Position numbers and translations under genes: made by a program. Positions 1-9,161 of a DNA stretch of 64,000 nt are shown one piece after another; the stretch's first letter is position 1; the number at the start of each line of letters is the position of its first letter. This DNA comes from Streptomyces humi (lineage in GTDB: Bacteria > Actinomycetota > Actinomycetes > Streptomycetales > Streptomycetaceae). The notes below the pieces were generated by a model that was not told the DNA's origin, ran no database searches, and saw only the letters and a list, made by a program, of their open reading frames with translations. The stretch is from the NCBI RefSeq assembly GCF_001005085.2, contig NZ_LBMU02000046.1:1-64000 (forward strand), read 5' to 3'.

Positions 1-223
1 CCTTCAGCTGCCCGCCCTTGACGGCGGCCTGCTCCTTCAGCCGGCCGCCCTTCACCACGGCCTGCTCCCTCACCTCGGCGCCTTTCTGCCGGGCGCGCGC
101 CCTGACGTCGGTCTTGGCCGCCAGAGCCTGCACGGTCTCTCCGAGTTCGGTACGGGTCCGCTCGACCTGCTCACGCAGTTCCTCGGGTCCGGCGGTGGGT
201 TCGTCGTGCGACGGCCTGGTCAT
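1..223 (-). CDS. DUF3618-type protein, C-terminus cut off by window edge
   Basis: The first 74 codons are visible, read leftward from an ATG at 221-223. The product is hydrophilic and charged, opening with MTRPSHDEPTAGPEELREQ and continuing with an EQTRTELGETVQALAAK helix followed by repeats of the type KGxxLKEQAxVKGG. This Glu-Gln-x-Arg-x-x-Leu-x-x-Thr pattern is the signature of the DUF3618 family, small proteins usually encoded next to holin-like DUF1469 membrane proteins in actinobacteria. Its start codon overlaps the stop of the upstream holin-like gene by ATGA, so the two are almost certainly translationally coupled. The biochemical role is not established; envelope or stress association is inferred from the neighbour. 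Part of the protein, possibly a membrane segment, lies outside the window. Confidence 0.7.
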   Translation of the reverse strand, partial: MTRPSHDEPTAGPEELREQVERTRTELGETVQALAAKTDVRARARQKGAEVREQAVVKGGRLKEQAAVKGGQLK

Positions 224-666
224 CGGTGTGCACTCTCCTTGATCGTGGCCACGTCGGCCTTCACGTTCTCGACCGTCTGCTCGGGCGTGGGCGGCGCCGC
301 CCGGCCGACCTGCTGTTTTCCGCTCATGGCCAGCACCGCGGCGATCACACCGAGCACCGCCGTGACGACCAGCCCGGCCGCCCACACCGGCAGCACCAGC
401 GCGAGCGCGGCGATCACGCTGGCCACCAGCGCCTGGAGCATCAGAAACCCGACGACGCCGGCACCGCCGAACAGGCCGCCGCCCTTGCCGTAGCGCCTGC
501 CCTTCTCCTTCATCTCCGCCTGCGCCAGCCTCAGTTCGCCGCGCACCAGTTCGGTCAGCTGCTGCGAGGCCCGCTGCACCAACTCGCTCACCGGCTCCTG
601 GCCGGTGCGGTCCGCGCTCCGGTCCACCGAGGCGTGGTGCGACTGCGTACTCGACACGGAGCTCAC
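220..666 (-). CDS. Holin-like membrane protein, DUF1469 (phage holin 3_6 superfamily)
   Basis: The product has 148 residues. Residues 1-65 are hydrophilic, with a QQLTELVRGELRLAQAEMKEK amphipathic stretch typical of DUF1469. Two membrane helices follow, at about 72-95 (VGFLMLQALVASVIAALALVL) and 97-120, then a cytoplasmic tail. The family is found next to DUF3618 genes in actinobacteria and cyanobacteria. Despite the holin name there is no phage context here. ATGA overlap with the DUF3618 gene makes this a two-gene unit. The exact function is unknown; a small envelope-stress membrane complex is a reasonable inference only. Confidence 0.75.
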   Translation of the reverse strand: MSSVSSTQSHHASVDRSADRTGQEPVSELVQRASQQLTELVRGELRLAQAEMKEKGRRYGKGGGLFGGAGVVGFLMLQALVASVIAALALVLPVWAAGLVVTAVLGVIAAVLAMSGKQQVGRAAPPTPEQTVENVKADVATIKESAHR

Positions 667-690
667 CTCCCGTTCCTGTCCGTTCCGCTG

Positions 691-717
691 ACCGCCGGGC
701 CCGTCACGCCCGGCGGT
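691..717 (-). terminator. Hairpin, 10-bp perfect stem
   Basis: ACCGCCGGGC at 691-700 pairs with GCCCGGCGGT at 708-717 around a 7-nt loop. It lies 50 nt past the stop of the GH15 gene on the minus strand and just upstream of the holin-like gene. There is no T-tract, as is usual in streptomycetes. It probably ends or attenuates transcription from the GH15 gene. Confidence 0.5.
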
Positions 718-769
718 CCGATACGCGCGCGAGTACCCCGAACAGCGGGATCAAGGACAACTGCCCGGA

Positions 770-2554
770 TCAGAACGGAAGCGTCGCCGCGTCGTCGAGG
801 CGGACCGCGCATTCCAGCAGCAGTGCGTGGACGAACGCCTGGGGCAGGTTGCCGCGCAGCTGACGCTGACGGACGTCGTACTCCTCCGCGAACAGCCCGG
901 CCGGTCCGCAGGCCGCCCGGGTCCGTTCGAACCAGCGCAGCGCGCCGACCCGGTCTCCGAGGCGGTCGGTGGCCAGCGCCATCGTGAACCCGCAGAGCAG
1001 GAAGGCCCCCTCCGCTTCCCCCAGGGGGGTGTCCCCGTGCACGAAGCGGTAGACGTAGCCGTCCTCACCCAGGCGCTCCTCGACGAACCGCCGGGTGATC
1101 GCGCCGCTGGGATCGTCGGCGGGCGGGCAGCCGCGGGCCAGGGGAGTGAGCAGCGCGGCCTCCGGGCCGTCGTCGTCCTCGGCCCGGCGCCACCGGCCGT
1201 CGGGGCGCAGACAGCGGCGCCGGGTCTCGGCGAGGATCACCTCGGCGTCCTGTGCGCAGCGCCGCGCCACCGGGGCGTCCGGCAGCGCCGCCGCCAGTCG
1301 CCGCAGCCCGCACACGACGCTCAGCCGTGACTGGGTCCACCAGCGGTCGTCGAGCTCCCACAGTCCGGCGTCCGGCCGCGTCCAGTTGTTTTCCACCGCG
1401 TCGACCGCGATGGTCGCGGCCCGCTCCGCGTCGGGCGTCAGCCGGTCGTGGTGAGCGGCGGCGGCGAACAGTTGGAGGGCCTCCCCGAACGCGTCGAGCT
1501 GGAACTGCTCGGCCGCCCTGTTGCCGATCCGGTCACTGCCGCCGGGATAGCCGGCGAGCGCCAGCCGTCGTTCGCCGGGCACCGGCCCGCCGTCGACGGT
1601 GTACGCGGGGTGGAGGCCCGCCCCGTCCGCGAGGACGCGTTCGGCGGTGAACCGTACGGCGCTGTCGAGCAGTTCGTGCGGGCCGTGGGCGGCGACGGCC
1701 AGACCCGCGTAGCACTGGTCACGTACCCAGGCGAACCGGTAGTCGTAGTTCCGCCCGGTGTCGGCGCGCTCCGGCAGCGACGTGGTGGCCGCGGCGACCA
1801 TGCCCCCGGCCGAGCTGGTCAGCCCGCGCAGTACCGCGTAGGCGTGCCGGGCGTCGCGCGGCGTGGCCAGGGTGGAGCAGTCGGGTACGGCCCGCCGCCA
1901 CGCCTCCTCGGTCGCGGCCCACAGCGCGTCCGGATCCGGCGGCGGCCCCGGGTCCCCGCCGGACAGCTCCAGCACGAGGTCGTGCTGTTCTCCCTGGCCC
2001 AGCCGGACACTCCCGTGCAGCGTGGGCCCGGCGGTCCACGCGGCCTCCGGCGCGCCCGCGAGCCGCATGCGCAACCCGCCGGCCCCGGCGGTCCAGCATC
2101 CCTCCTCCAACCGGGGAGCGGACACCCGGTCGGCACCGAAGCCGGGCCGCGGCGCGAGGGTGAGCCGCAGCCGGGCCTCGCCCTTCTCCACCCGGATGCG
2201 CCGCAGCAGCACCAGACGGTCCCCGGACGCCGGCATCGCCAGGGCGTTCCGGCACTCGATCACGGCGTCGGGGGTCACCCAGCGGCTCACGAAGACGAGG
2301 CTGCCGTCCTCGTAGCAGCCGCCCCACACATGCCGGCGGTCCTCCGGCTCGACACCGAAGAAACCGTCACCGCCCACCAGGGCGGAGAACACCGCGTCGC
2401 TGTGCCACCGGGGTGCGCACAGCCACACGATCCGGCCTTCGGGGTCCACGACGGCCGCGCGTTCCCCGTCGGCGAGGACCGCGTACCCGCGCAACGCCCA
2501 CGGCGGGCAGCCTCCGTCCCCGACGCCTTTCCACTCTTCCGCACTCCTGTCCAT
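770..2554 (-). CDS. Glycoside hydrolase family 15 protein (glucoamylase/trehalase-like)
   Basis: The product has 594 residues, the usual length for bacterial GH15 enzymes of the trehalase/glucoamylase group. An N-terminal beta-sandwich (about 1-220, opening WALRGYAVLADG) precedes an (alpha/alpha)6 barrel. Recognisable motifs are RNYDYRFAWVRDQ near residue 270, matching the substrate-binding RNYDYR-WxRD motif, and EQFQLDAFGEAL, which carries the general acid Glu. EGAFLLCGF near residue 530 is where the family places the catalytic base Glu. There is no signal peptide, so it is probably cytoplasmic and acts on trehalose, maltooligosaccharides or glycogen fragments. Substrate cannot be decided from sequence. 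It is monocistronic or weakly linked to the downstream membrane pair through a hairpin. Confidence 0.85.
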   Translation of the reverse strand: MDRSAEEWKGVGDGGCPPWALRGYAVLADGERAAVVDPEGRIVWLCAPRWHSDAVFSALVGGDGFFGVEPEDRRHVWGGCYEDGSLVFVSRWVTPDAVIECRNALAMPASGDRLVLLRRIRVEKGEARLRLTLAPRPGFGADRVSAPRLEEGCWTAGAGGLRMRLAGAPEAAWTAGPTLHGSVRLGQGEQHDLVLELSGGDPGPPPDPDALWAATEEAWRRAVPDCSTLATPRDARHAYAVLRGLTSSAGGMVAAATTSLPERADTGRNYDYRFAWVRDQCYAGLAVAAHGPHELLDSAVRFTAERVLADGAGLHPAYTVDGGPVPGERRLALAGYPGGSDRIGNRAAEQFQLDAFGEALQLFAAAAHHDRLTPDAERAATIAVDAVENNWTRPDAGLWELDDRWWTQSRLSVVCGLRRLAAALPDAPVARRCAQDAEVILAETRRRCLRPDGRWRRAEDDDGPEAALLTPLARGCPPADDPSGAITRRFVEERLGEDGYVYRFVHGDTPLGEAEGAFLLCGFTMALATDRLGDRVGALRWFERTRAACGPAGLFAEEYDVRQRQLRGNLPQAFVHALLLECAVRLDDAATLPF

Positions 2555-2746
2555 GACACGCCGAGTTTCCGGCAGCCGCCCCGCGAAAACCGCAGGCGGG
2601 GCAGCCGCCGAAGCGGCGCACCGGACGGCGGCGGGTCCGGGGGCGACAGGTGTGAAGCCCCGCGGGCGAGGTACCCGTGGGCCATGCGGGGAGACCGCCG
2701 TGGCAGGTGACCGGACGGGGCCGGCCGCCCGACCGGGCGGGTGACG

Positions 2747-4516
2747 TCAGGGGGCGCCGGCGCCGGCGCCGGTGTCCGGGACGACCTGGACCGTGTCGCC
2801 GACGGCACGTTCCCCGGTCGCGTCGGACGGCGTGTTGACGAGGGCGCCCTCGACGGCCATGGCGGTGGAGCCGCCGCCGTCGAGGTTGAGCGCGTCGACG
2901 GCGCCCAGGGAGCGCATGAAGGCGGCGGCCTCGGTGAGCGTGAGGCCCTCGCTGACGCCGGGCTGCCGGCCGTCGACGGTCACCAGCAGAAGCCGTCCCC
3001 GGCCGTCGACGCCGGCCAGGGTGCGCGGCTGGCGCGTGTTGGACCAGGCGAACCCGAAGGACAGGTCGAGGGGGTCCAGGGTGCCTTCGGTGGCCGCGTC
3101 GACGTGGATACGCCCGTCCCGGACCAGGGTCGGCGCCGCGCTGACGACGCTGTCGTGGGCGCCGAGGCGGATCCGGCGCCCCGTGGCGGTGTCGCGGACG
3201 GCCTCCCGTACCTCCAGCCGACGGCCCGTCCGGGCGTGGTCGGTGAGCCAGCCGGCCGCCGTCCCGGTGCCCTGGAGGACCGAGCCGCCGACGGGTACGG
3301 AACCGCCCCGGGCGCCGCCGGAGACGACCACGCCGTGCCGGTCCAGGACCACCTGGACACCGGACCCGGTGGGCAGCGGCGCCCGGAAGTCGGAGGTGAA
3401 CTCCACCAGGTCGTCGGCGAGGGCGCAGGTGACGTCCTGGCGGGGGAGCGCGGTGGGTACGGCGCCGGGACGGCCGCAGTTGCGCACCTTGCCCGGCGCC
3501 CGGTTGATGCCCTGCACCGCGCGGCTCGCCGCGCCGGCGCGGACGGTGACGGTGGTGGACAGTCCGGCGATCCGGGCCCGCCGGCCGCCGTTCTGGAGGA
3601 CCAGCGCGGCGCGGGAACCGGCCGCCATGGACTGTAGTTCGCCGTGCACCGCGGAGAGTCCGGCCGAGGTGCCCTGGACGCCGTCCGCGTCGGAGGTGAC
3701 GAAGAAACCTCCGTTGACGCCCACCAGGGAGCCCAGCCGGGCGGCGACCGCGGAGGTCCGCTCGCGGTCGGCGGCGTCACCGCCGTCGCTGACCTCGATG
3801 GTGCCCCGCAGCCGGGCCGGGTCGATTACGGCGACGTGGACGCGTTCCGCGTCGGCGGGCTGCCGTCCGTCGTAGCCCGTCCATTCCACCGCGGTACGGA
3901 AACCGGCCGCGGTCACCGCGGAGTTGAGGGTCCGGGCCGCCGTCTGCGTGGCGTACTGGCCGACCCTGACCTGCCATCCCATGGTGCCGCGGGGCGTGTC
4001 GGCGTACCGGTCCCAGGTCACCTGCTCCAGGCGCGGCGCGAAACCGGCCGCCCGCAGCCGCTCGGCGGTGGCGTCGGCCCAGGCCCGGTCCGCGAGCGGG
4101 GCCCAGGTGGCGGCACCCGTGAGCCGGTCGACGGCCGGGGCCTGCACGGTGACCGCCCAGACACCCGCGGCGGCCGGGTCGCTCAGCACTCCGGTGCGCA
4201 CCTGGACACCGGGTGCGACGTCCCGCACGGTCCACGAGAGGGCGTCGGCCACCGGAGCGGCACCGGCCAGGGAAACGGCACCGGCGGTCACGGGAACGGC
4301 GGTCACGGGAACGGCGGTCACGGGAACGGCAACGCCGGCCGCGCCCGCGTCGGCGGTCGCCGGTGCCGCGAACGCGAGGACCGCCACGGCGGTCCCCAGC
4401 GCGAGACCGCGTCCCGCTCCGCGCCGCACACCGGGTCCGGGGAGCCCCAAGGATCGGGTGCGTCCGGCGCGTCCGGTGGGTCGGGTGCGTCCGGGTCTCT
4501 TCACGGTGACGGACAT
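2747..4516 (-). CDS. Secreted phosphodiester glycosidase (NAGPA domain) with SPOR-like repeat
   Basis: The ATG at 4514-4516 is preferred over upstream starts because AGGAGG lies directly before it and a basic, hydrophobic signal peptide follows (about residues 25-60, ending ATADA). The product is 589 residues. After the signal comes a short PVTAV repeat, then a SPOR-like beta-alpha segment (about 145-212, GWQVRVGQYATQTAA). A NAGPA/DUF2233 domain fills 224-589, with VGVNGGFFV and LNLDGGGSTAMAVEG near 545 as its hallmarks. NAGPA domains hydrolyse phosphodiester-linked sugars, as in mannose-6-phosphate uncovering enzyme and cell-wall teichoic acid chemistry. Its physiological substrate in actinomycetes is not settled; an extracellular polymer is likely. 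Confidence 0.8.
   Translation of the reverse strand: MSVTVKRPGRTRPTGRAGRTRSLGLPGPGVRRGAGRGLALGTAVAVLAFAAPATADAGAAGVAVPVTAVPVTAVPVTAGAVSLAGAAPVADALSWTVRDVAPGVQVRTGVLSDPAAAGVWAVTVQAPAVDRLTGAATWAPLADRAWADATAERLRAAGFAPRLEQVTWDRYADTPRGTMGWQVRVGQYATQTAARTLNSAVTAAGFRTAVEWTGYDGRQPADAERVHVAVIDPARLRGTIEVSDGGDAADRERTSAVAARLGSLVGVNGGFFVTSDADGVQGTSAGLSAVHGELQSMAAGSRAALVLQNGGRRARIAGLSTTVTVRAGAASRAVQGINRAPGKVRNCGRPGAVPTALPRQDVTCALADDLVEFTSDFRAPLPTGSGVQVVLDRHGVVVSGGARGGSVPVGGSVLQGTGTAAGWLTDHARTGRRLEVREAVRDTATGRRIRLGAHDSVVSAAPTLVRDGRIHVDAATEGTLDPLDLSFGFAWSNTRQPRTLAGVDGRGRLLLVTVDGRQPGVSEGLTLTEAAAFMRSLGAVDALNLDGGGSTAMAVEGALVNTPSDATGERAVGDTVQVVPDTGAGAGAP
4276..4330 (-). repeat. 15-bp tandem repeat encoding PVTAV units
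   Basis: About three and a half copies of the 15-bp unit GGTCACGGGAACGGC lie in the mature N-terminus of the NAGPA protein, giving Val-Pro-Val-Thr-Ala repeats. The copies are almost identical, suggesting recent slippage and likely copy-number variation between strains. Confidence 0.8.
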
Positions 4517-4739
4517 GTCCCTCCTGGCATACGTCTCCCACGGCGCCTCCCGGCCTGCCGGCACCGTCCCCGCCATCCCAACTCCGTCCGGGGACGCCCG
4601 CGTGAAGAACGGCGGCCGTCGGAGGAAAGCCTGGCTGACATCTCCGGCAGCGGTGTTCTCCCGCCCCATTGTGTTGAGCCTTGTGGCGCCTTACTGTTCG
4701 GCTTTGCCTGAGTCTGTTCGATCCTGATTGCTCAGGCGG

Positions 4740-7700
4740 ATGGAGGCCGCAGTGTGGGGTAGTCGGATCCGTTCAGCGGGCGAGAGACCCGGCAGACGCC
4801 GGTGGTGGCGGGCGGCTCTCGCCGCCACCGCGACCATCGCCCTGGCCGTGGGCACGACGGGGCCCGCCGCCGCCCGGGACGTCGGCGGGACGCCTCCCGC
4901 CGCCGCGCCCGCGGCCGGCCCGCAGCCGCACACCGTGACCCTCGACGGGTACTCGTTCCTCGTCGACGGCAGACGCACCTACCTCTGGTCCGGCGAGTTC
5001 CACTACTTCCGGCTGCCGAGCCCGGACCTGTGGCGCGACATCTTCCAGAAGATGAAGGCCGCCGGGTTCAACTCCACCTCGCTGTACTTCGACTGGGGTT
5101 ACCACTCGCCGAAGCCCGGGGTGTACGACTTCACCGGGGTACGAGACGTCGACAAACTGCTCGACATGGCCCAGGAGGCCGGCCTCTACGTCATCGCCCG
5201 CCCGGCGCCGTACATCAACGCCGAGGTCGACAGCGGTGGCCTGCCCGGCTGGCTGACCACCAAGGCCGGCGACAACCGCAGCGACGACCCCCGGTTCCTG
5301 AAGTACGCGGACGAATGGCTGACCCGGATCGACCGGATCATCGCCCGCCACCAACTCACCAACGGCACCGGGTCGGTCATCGCCTACCAGGTCGAGAACG
5401 AGTACTACAACGGCTCCGCCGCCGGCCGCTCCTACATGCAGCACCTGGAGGACAAGGCCCGCGCCGACGGCATCACCGTCCCGCTGACCGGCAACAACAA
5501 CGGCACCTTCAACTCCGGCACCGGCGCCCTGGACGTCGACGGCCCCGACTCCTACCCACAGGGCTTCAACTGCTCGAACCCCTCGAAGTGGAACGGCGTC
5601 CCCGACATCAGCTACGACCACCCCGCCGGAAAACCCCTGTACTCACCGGAGTTCCAGGGCGGCGCCTTCGACCCCTGGGGCGGACCGGGCTACGACAAGT
5701 GCGCCCAGCTGATCAACGACCAGTTCGCCAACGTGTTCTACAAGCAGAACATCGCCGTCGGCGCCACCGCGCAGAGCTTCTACATGACCTACGGCGGCAC
5801 CAACTGGGGCTGGCTCGGCATGCCCGAGAACTACACGTCGTACGACTACGGGGCCGCGATCCGCGAGACCCGGCAGCTCGACCCGAAGTACTACGAGGAC
5901 AAGCTGATCGGGTACTTCACCCAGTCCGTCGCCCCGCTGACCAAGACCGAGACGATCAGGGCCACACCGCCGGACGACTCCGCGATCGTCGACACCGCCC
6001 GGATGAACCCCGACACGAAGACGCAGTTCCACGTCCTGCGGCACGGGAACTCCACCTCGACGGCCCTCGACAGGACTCACATCTCCCTGGACTTCAACGC
6101 CCAGCCCGCCACGGACACCACCTACACCTGGGACGACCCCGACTCCGCGCTCCAGTACAGCGGTTCGTGGTCGCACGTGGCCGACACCAGCTACACCGGC
6201 GGCGACTACAAGCACACCGAGTCCTTCTCCAAGCAGGCCGGTGACTCGCTCACCGTCCCCTTCGACGGCACCGCGGTCCGCTGGATCGGCTCGAAGACGA
6301 ACAACCACGGCTACGCCGACGTCTACCTGGACGGCACCAAGCAGACGACGGTCGACGACTCCGGCTCCGAGAGCCAGGCGGTTCTCTTCCAGAAGACCGG
6401 CCTGGCAGCCGGCGCGCACACGCTGAAGATCGTCGTCACCGGCAGCCACAGCTCGGCGTCCACGGACAACTACGTCGCCGTCGACGCCGTCGACGTACCC
6501 ACCGCCGACACCGCGACACCGACCTACCCGGTCGTCCCGCAACAGCCGGGCACCGCGATCACCCTCGACGGCCGTGACTCGCACGTCATCGTGGCGAACT
6601 ACCGGCTCGGCGACTCGCAGTTGCAGTACTCGACCTCGGAGATCATGACCAGCGAGACCATCGGCGACCGGGACGTGGCCGTGCTCTACGGCGACGCCGG
6701 CAGCGACGGCGAGACGGTCCTGCGCTACTCCTCCGAGCCCACCGTGACCACCAGCGACGGCACCGCCGCCACCACCTGGGACCCGGCCACCGGCGACCTC
6801 CGCCTGAACTACACGCACAAGGGCCTGATCCGGATCAGCATCAGCGGCGGCGGCAAGCGCCCGCTGCTCCTGCTCGTCGCGGACAAGGCCACGGCGAAGA
6901 CCTTCTGGCGCCAGGACACGTCGGCCGGCCCGGTCCTCGTCCGCGGCACCCACCTGCTGCGCACGGCGACCAGCCTGGACGGCGGCCACACCCTGGCGCT
7001 CACCGGCGACAACGCCGACGACAAGGACATCGAGGTGTTCACCGACGCCGACCGGGTCACCTGGAACGGCCGGACCGTGCGCACCCGGACCACCGGCACG
7101 GCGAGCCGCACCGGACAGATCCCGGTCGCCGCCGCGGTCCACCTCCCGGCGCTGACGAACTGGAAGCACACCGAGGAGTCCCCCGAATCCGCCCCCGGTT
7201 TCGACGACTCCAGCTGGCAGGTGGCCGACAGAACGACCACCAACAGCGTCTCCGGCGCCGGCACCCTGCCGGTGCTCTACGCCGACGACTACGGCTTCCA
7301 CACCGGCAACACCTGGTACCGCGGCCGGTTCCGCACCACCGGCAAGGAGACCGGCGTCCACCTGGTCTCGGACTCCGGCGGCGACGCGCAGGCCTTCTCG
7401 GCCTGGCTCAACGGCACCTTCCTGGGCAGCTCCACCACGGGCAGCGCCGACCTCACCTTCCCGGCCGGCGCACTGAGGTCCGAGGGCGACAACGTCCTCT
7501 CCGTGCTCACCGTGAACATGGGACACGAGGAGGACTACAACTCGACCAACGGCAACAAGACGGCCCGCGGCCTGACCAGCGCGTCCCTCGTCGGCGCCCC
7601 GCTGACCTCCGTCACCTGGCGCGTCCAGGGCGTACGCGGCGGCGAGGACCTGAAGGACACGGTGCGCGGCCCGCTGTCGACGGGCGGCCTGTACGGCGAG

Positions 7701-8924
7701 CGGGCCGGCTGGTCCCTGCCGGGCTACCCGGACGCCAAGTGGAACAAGGTGACGCTGCCGACCTCCGACACCCGCCCCGGGGTCTCCTGGTACCGCACCG
7801 ACGCCGAGCTGGACCTGCCGCACGGTCAGGACACCTCGGTCGGGCTGACGTTCACCGACGACGCGGCACGCAAGTACCGCGCCACGATCTTCGTCAACGG
7901 CTGGCAGCTCGGCAACTACGTCAACTACCTGGGCCCGCAGCACACCTTCCCGATCCCCGACGGGATCCTGAACCCGAACGGCCACAACAGCATCGCCATC
8001 GCCGTCTGGAACCTGGACGGCAGCACCGGCGGTCTCGGCGAGGTCTCGCTCACCGACTACGGCAGCTACGCGTCCTCCCTGCGCGTCGCGCAGAACGACA
8101 GTCCCCGCTACGACGCCCGCACGTACGCGATGCCGGAGCGTCCCGGCGCCGACGTCACCCTGGACGTGCCCGACACCGCGCAGCCGTCGCAGTCCTTCAC
8201 GGCCCGCACGACGGTGCGGGTGCCCGCGAACGGAGCGTCCGCCACCCGTCTCACGGCCTCCCTCGCCGCCCCCGACGGCTGGCGCGTCGGCGCCACGAGC
8301 CCCGCATCGGTCGACCGGGTGCGCCCCGGCGGTTCGGCCACCTTCACCTGGAACGTCCAGCCCCCGGCGGGCACCCTGCCGTCCGCCTCGGCACTCACCA
8401 CCACGGTGGACTACGTCCAGCACGGACGACAGGCCACCGGGACCGACGAGCGCATCGTCGGCGGCATCCCACCGGCGCCGCCGGCCGGGAAGAGCGCGGT
8501 GAGCGACCTGCCGTTCCTGTCCGCCACCAACGGGTGGGGCCCGGTGGAGCGCGACAGCAGCGTCGGCGAACAGGCGGCCGGGGACGGACGGCCGCTCAGC
8601 ATCGCCGGGGTCGGCTACGCCAAGGGACTGGGCACCAACTCGGTCAGCGACGTCCAGCTGTACCTCGCCGGGAAGTGCTCACGCCTGACGGCCGACGTGG
8701 GCGTGGACGACGAGACGAACGGCGCGGGCACGGTCACCTTCTCCGTCATCGCCGACGGCAGGACCCTGGTGACCACGCCGACGGTCCGGGGCAAACAGGC
8801 CGCGGTGCCGGTCGACGTCGACGTCAGCGGCGCCCAGGTGGTCGACCTCAAGGTCGGCGACGCCGGCGACGGCAACGGCAACGACCACGGCGACTGGGGC
8901 ACACCGACCCTGACCTGCGGATGA
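4740..8924 (+). CDS. Secreted multidomain GH35 beta-galactosidase
   Basis: The product is 1394 residues from the ATG at 4740; an in-frame TTG at 4728 is an alternative. A signal peptide spans about 1-46 (RRRWW, then a hydrophobic run, AAARD). A GH35 TIM barrel covers about 60-395. VENEYYNGS carries the acid/base Glu near 221, and SPEFQGG carries the nucleophile Glu near 304. A beta-sandwich insertion (about 459-587), galactose-binding jelly-roll modules (around 850-1100), a NEW3-like Ig module (about 1137-1218) and a C-terminal NPCBM module (about 1253-1394) follow. It should release terminal beta-galactose from plant galactans or glycoproteins outside the cell. It is divergent from the NAGPA gene, with about 220 nt of shared promoter region and no obvious operator. 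Confidence 0.9.
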   Translation: MEAAVWGSRIRSAGERPGRRRWWRAALAATATIALAVGTTGPAAARDVGGTPPAAAPAAGPQPHTVTLDGYSFLVDGRRTYLWSGEFHYFRLPSPDLWRDIFQKMKAAGFNSTSLYFDWGYHSPKPGVYDFTGVRDVDKLLDMAQEAGLYVIARPAPYINAEVDSGGLPGWLTTKAGDNRSDDPRFLKYADEWLTRIDRIIARHQLTNGTGSVIAYQVENEYYNGSAAGRSYMQHLEDKARADGITVPLTGNNNGTFNSGTGALDVDGPDSYPQGFNCSNPSKWNGVPDISYDHPAGKPLYSPEFQGGAFDPWGGPGYDKCAQLINDQFANVFYKQNIAVGATAQSFYMTYGGTNWGWLGMPENYTSYDYGAAIRETRQLDPKYYEDKLIGYFTQSVAPLTKTETIRATPPDDSAIVDTARMNPDTKTQFHVLRHGNSTSTALDRTHISLDFNAQPATDTTYTWDDPDSALQYSGSWSHVADTSYTGGDYKHTESFSKQAGDSLTVPFDGTAVRWIGSKTNNHGYADVYLDGTKQTTVDDSGSESQAVLFQKTGLAAGAHTLKIVVTGSHSSASTDNYVAVDAVDVPTADTATPTYPVVPQQPGTAITLDGRDSHVIVANYRLGDSQLQYSTSEIMTSETIGDRDVAVLYGDAGSDGETVLRYSSEPTVTTSDGTAATTWDPATGDLRLNYTHKGLIRISISGGGKRPLLLLVADKATAKTFWRQDTSAGPVLVRGTHLLRTATSLDGGHTLALTGDNADDKDIEVFTDADRVTWNGRTVRTRTTGTASRTGQIPVAAAVHLPALTNWKHTEESPESAPGFDDSSWQVADRTTTNSVSGAGTLPVLYADDYGFHTGNTWYRGRFRTTGKETGVHLVSDSGGDAQAFSAWLNGTFLGSSTTGSADLTFPAGALRSEGDNVLSVLTVNMGHEEDYNSTNGNKTARGLTSASLVGAPLTSVTWRVQGVRGGEDLKDTVRGPLSTGGLYGERAGWSLPGYPDAKWNKVTLPTSDTRPGVSWYRTDAELDLPHGQDTSVGLTFTDDAARKYRATIFVNGWQLGNYVNYLGPQHTFPIPDGILNPNGHNSIAIAVWNLDGSTGGLGEVSLTDYGSYASSLRVAQNDSPRYDARTYAMPERPGADVTLDVPDTAQPSQSFTARTTVRVPANGASATRLTASLAAPDGWRVGATSPASVDRVRPGGSATFTWNVQPPAGTLPSASALTTTVDYVQHGRQATGTDERIVGGIPPAPPAGKSAVSDLPFLSATNGWGPVERDSSVGEQAAGDGRPLSIAGVGYAKGLGTNSVSDVQLYLAGKCSRLTADVGVDDETNGAGTVTFSVIADGRTLVTTPTVRGKQAAVPVDVDVSGAQVVDLKVGDAGDGNGNDHGDWGTPTLTCG

Positions 8925-9013
8925 AGCCAAAGCGCAGAACGGATGGAGCACGGAACGGAGCACGGAACGGAGCGCGGACGAGAAAAGACCGGGTGGGCGT
9001 CGGCACGTCCTGC

Positions 9014-9019
9014 TAACGT
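9014..9019 (+). promoter_or_regulatory. Putative -10 hexamer TAACGT for the thr leader
   Basis: TAACGT fits the streptomycete TANNNT consensus. Transcription starting about 7 nt downstream would begin at or next to the ATG at 9027, giving a leaderless leader-peptide mRNA. No convincing -35 was seen (GGGTGG at the expected place), so this is tentative. Confidence 0.35.
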
Positions 9020-9026
9020 CCTCGGC

Positions 9027-9077
9027 ATGAAGCGTGCCGCTGTGACGACGACGCCGGAGAACGTCCCGGCGCGCTGA
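9027..9077 (+). CDS. Threonine-rich leader peptide (attenuator)
   Basis: This is a 16-codon frame, MKRAAVTTTPENVPAR, ending in TGA at 9075-9077, 84 nt before the threonyl-tRNA synthetase paralogue. Three consecutive ACG threonine codons sit at codons 7-9. A small hairpin (CGCCGG at 9052-9057 with CCGGCG at 9066-9071) begins within the last Thr codon, and a strong terminator-like hairpin follows at 9092-9121. This is the classical layout of ribosome-mediated attenuation: stalling at Thr codons when charged Thr-tRNA is scarce would block the first stem and favour readthrough. The gene and its role are inferred from layout only; I know of no described leader with this sequence. Confidence 0.6.
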   Translation: MKRAAVTTTPENVPAR

Positions 9078-9091
9078 CCGATGTCCTAGTC

Positions 9092-9121
9092 GAAGCCCCG
9101 GGGCGAGTGCCCCGGGGCTTC
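9092..9121 (+). terminator. Attenuator hairpin, 13-bp perfect stem
   Basis: GAAGCCCCGGGGC (9092-9104) pairs perfectly with GCCCCGGGGCTTC (9109-9121) around GAGT. It lies between the leader stop codon and the synthetase RBS. There is no T-run. CCCGG at 9065-9069 could compete for the stem as part of an antiterminator. Confidence 0.7.
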
Positions 9122-9161
9122 GCCGTGTGGTCACTCGCCCGCTGTCCGCGAGGAGACCGCC

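Noticed and set aside
2741..4727. Long open frames on the plus strand opposite the NAGPA gene and many similar antisense frames throughout
   Set aside because: They mirror GC-rich third-position codon bias of the real genes, have no RBS or family motifs and are dominated by Arg, Gly, Ala and Pro.
9001..9161. T-box riboswitch for the ThrRS gene
   Set aside because: The region is too short and lacks the T-box bulge sequence and specifier loop; a leader peptide with Thr codons explains it better.
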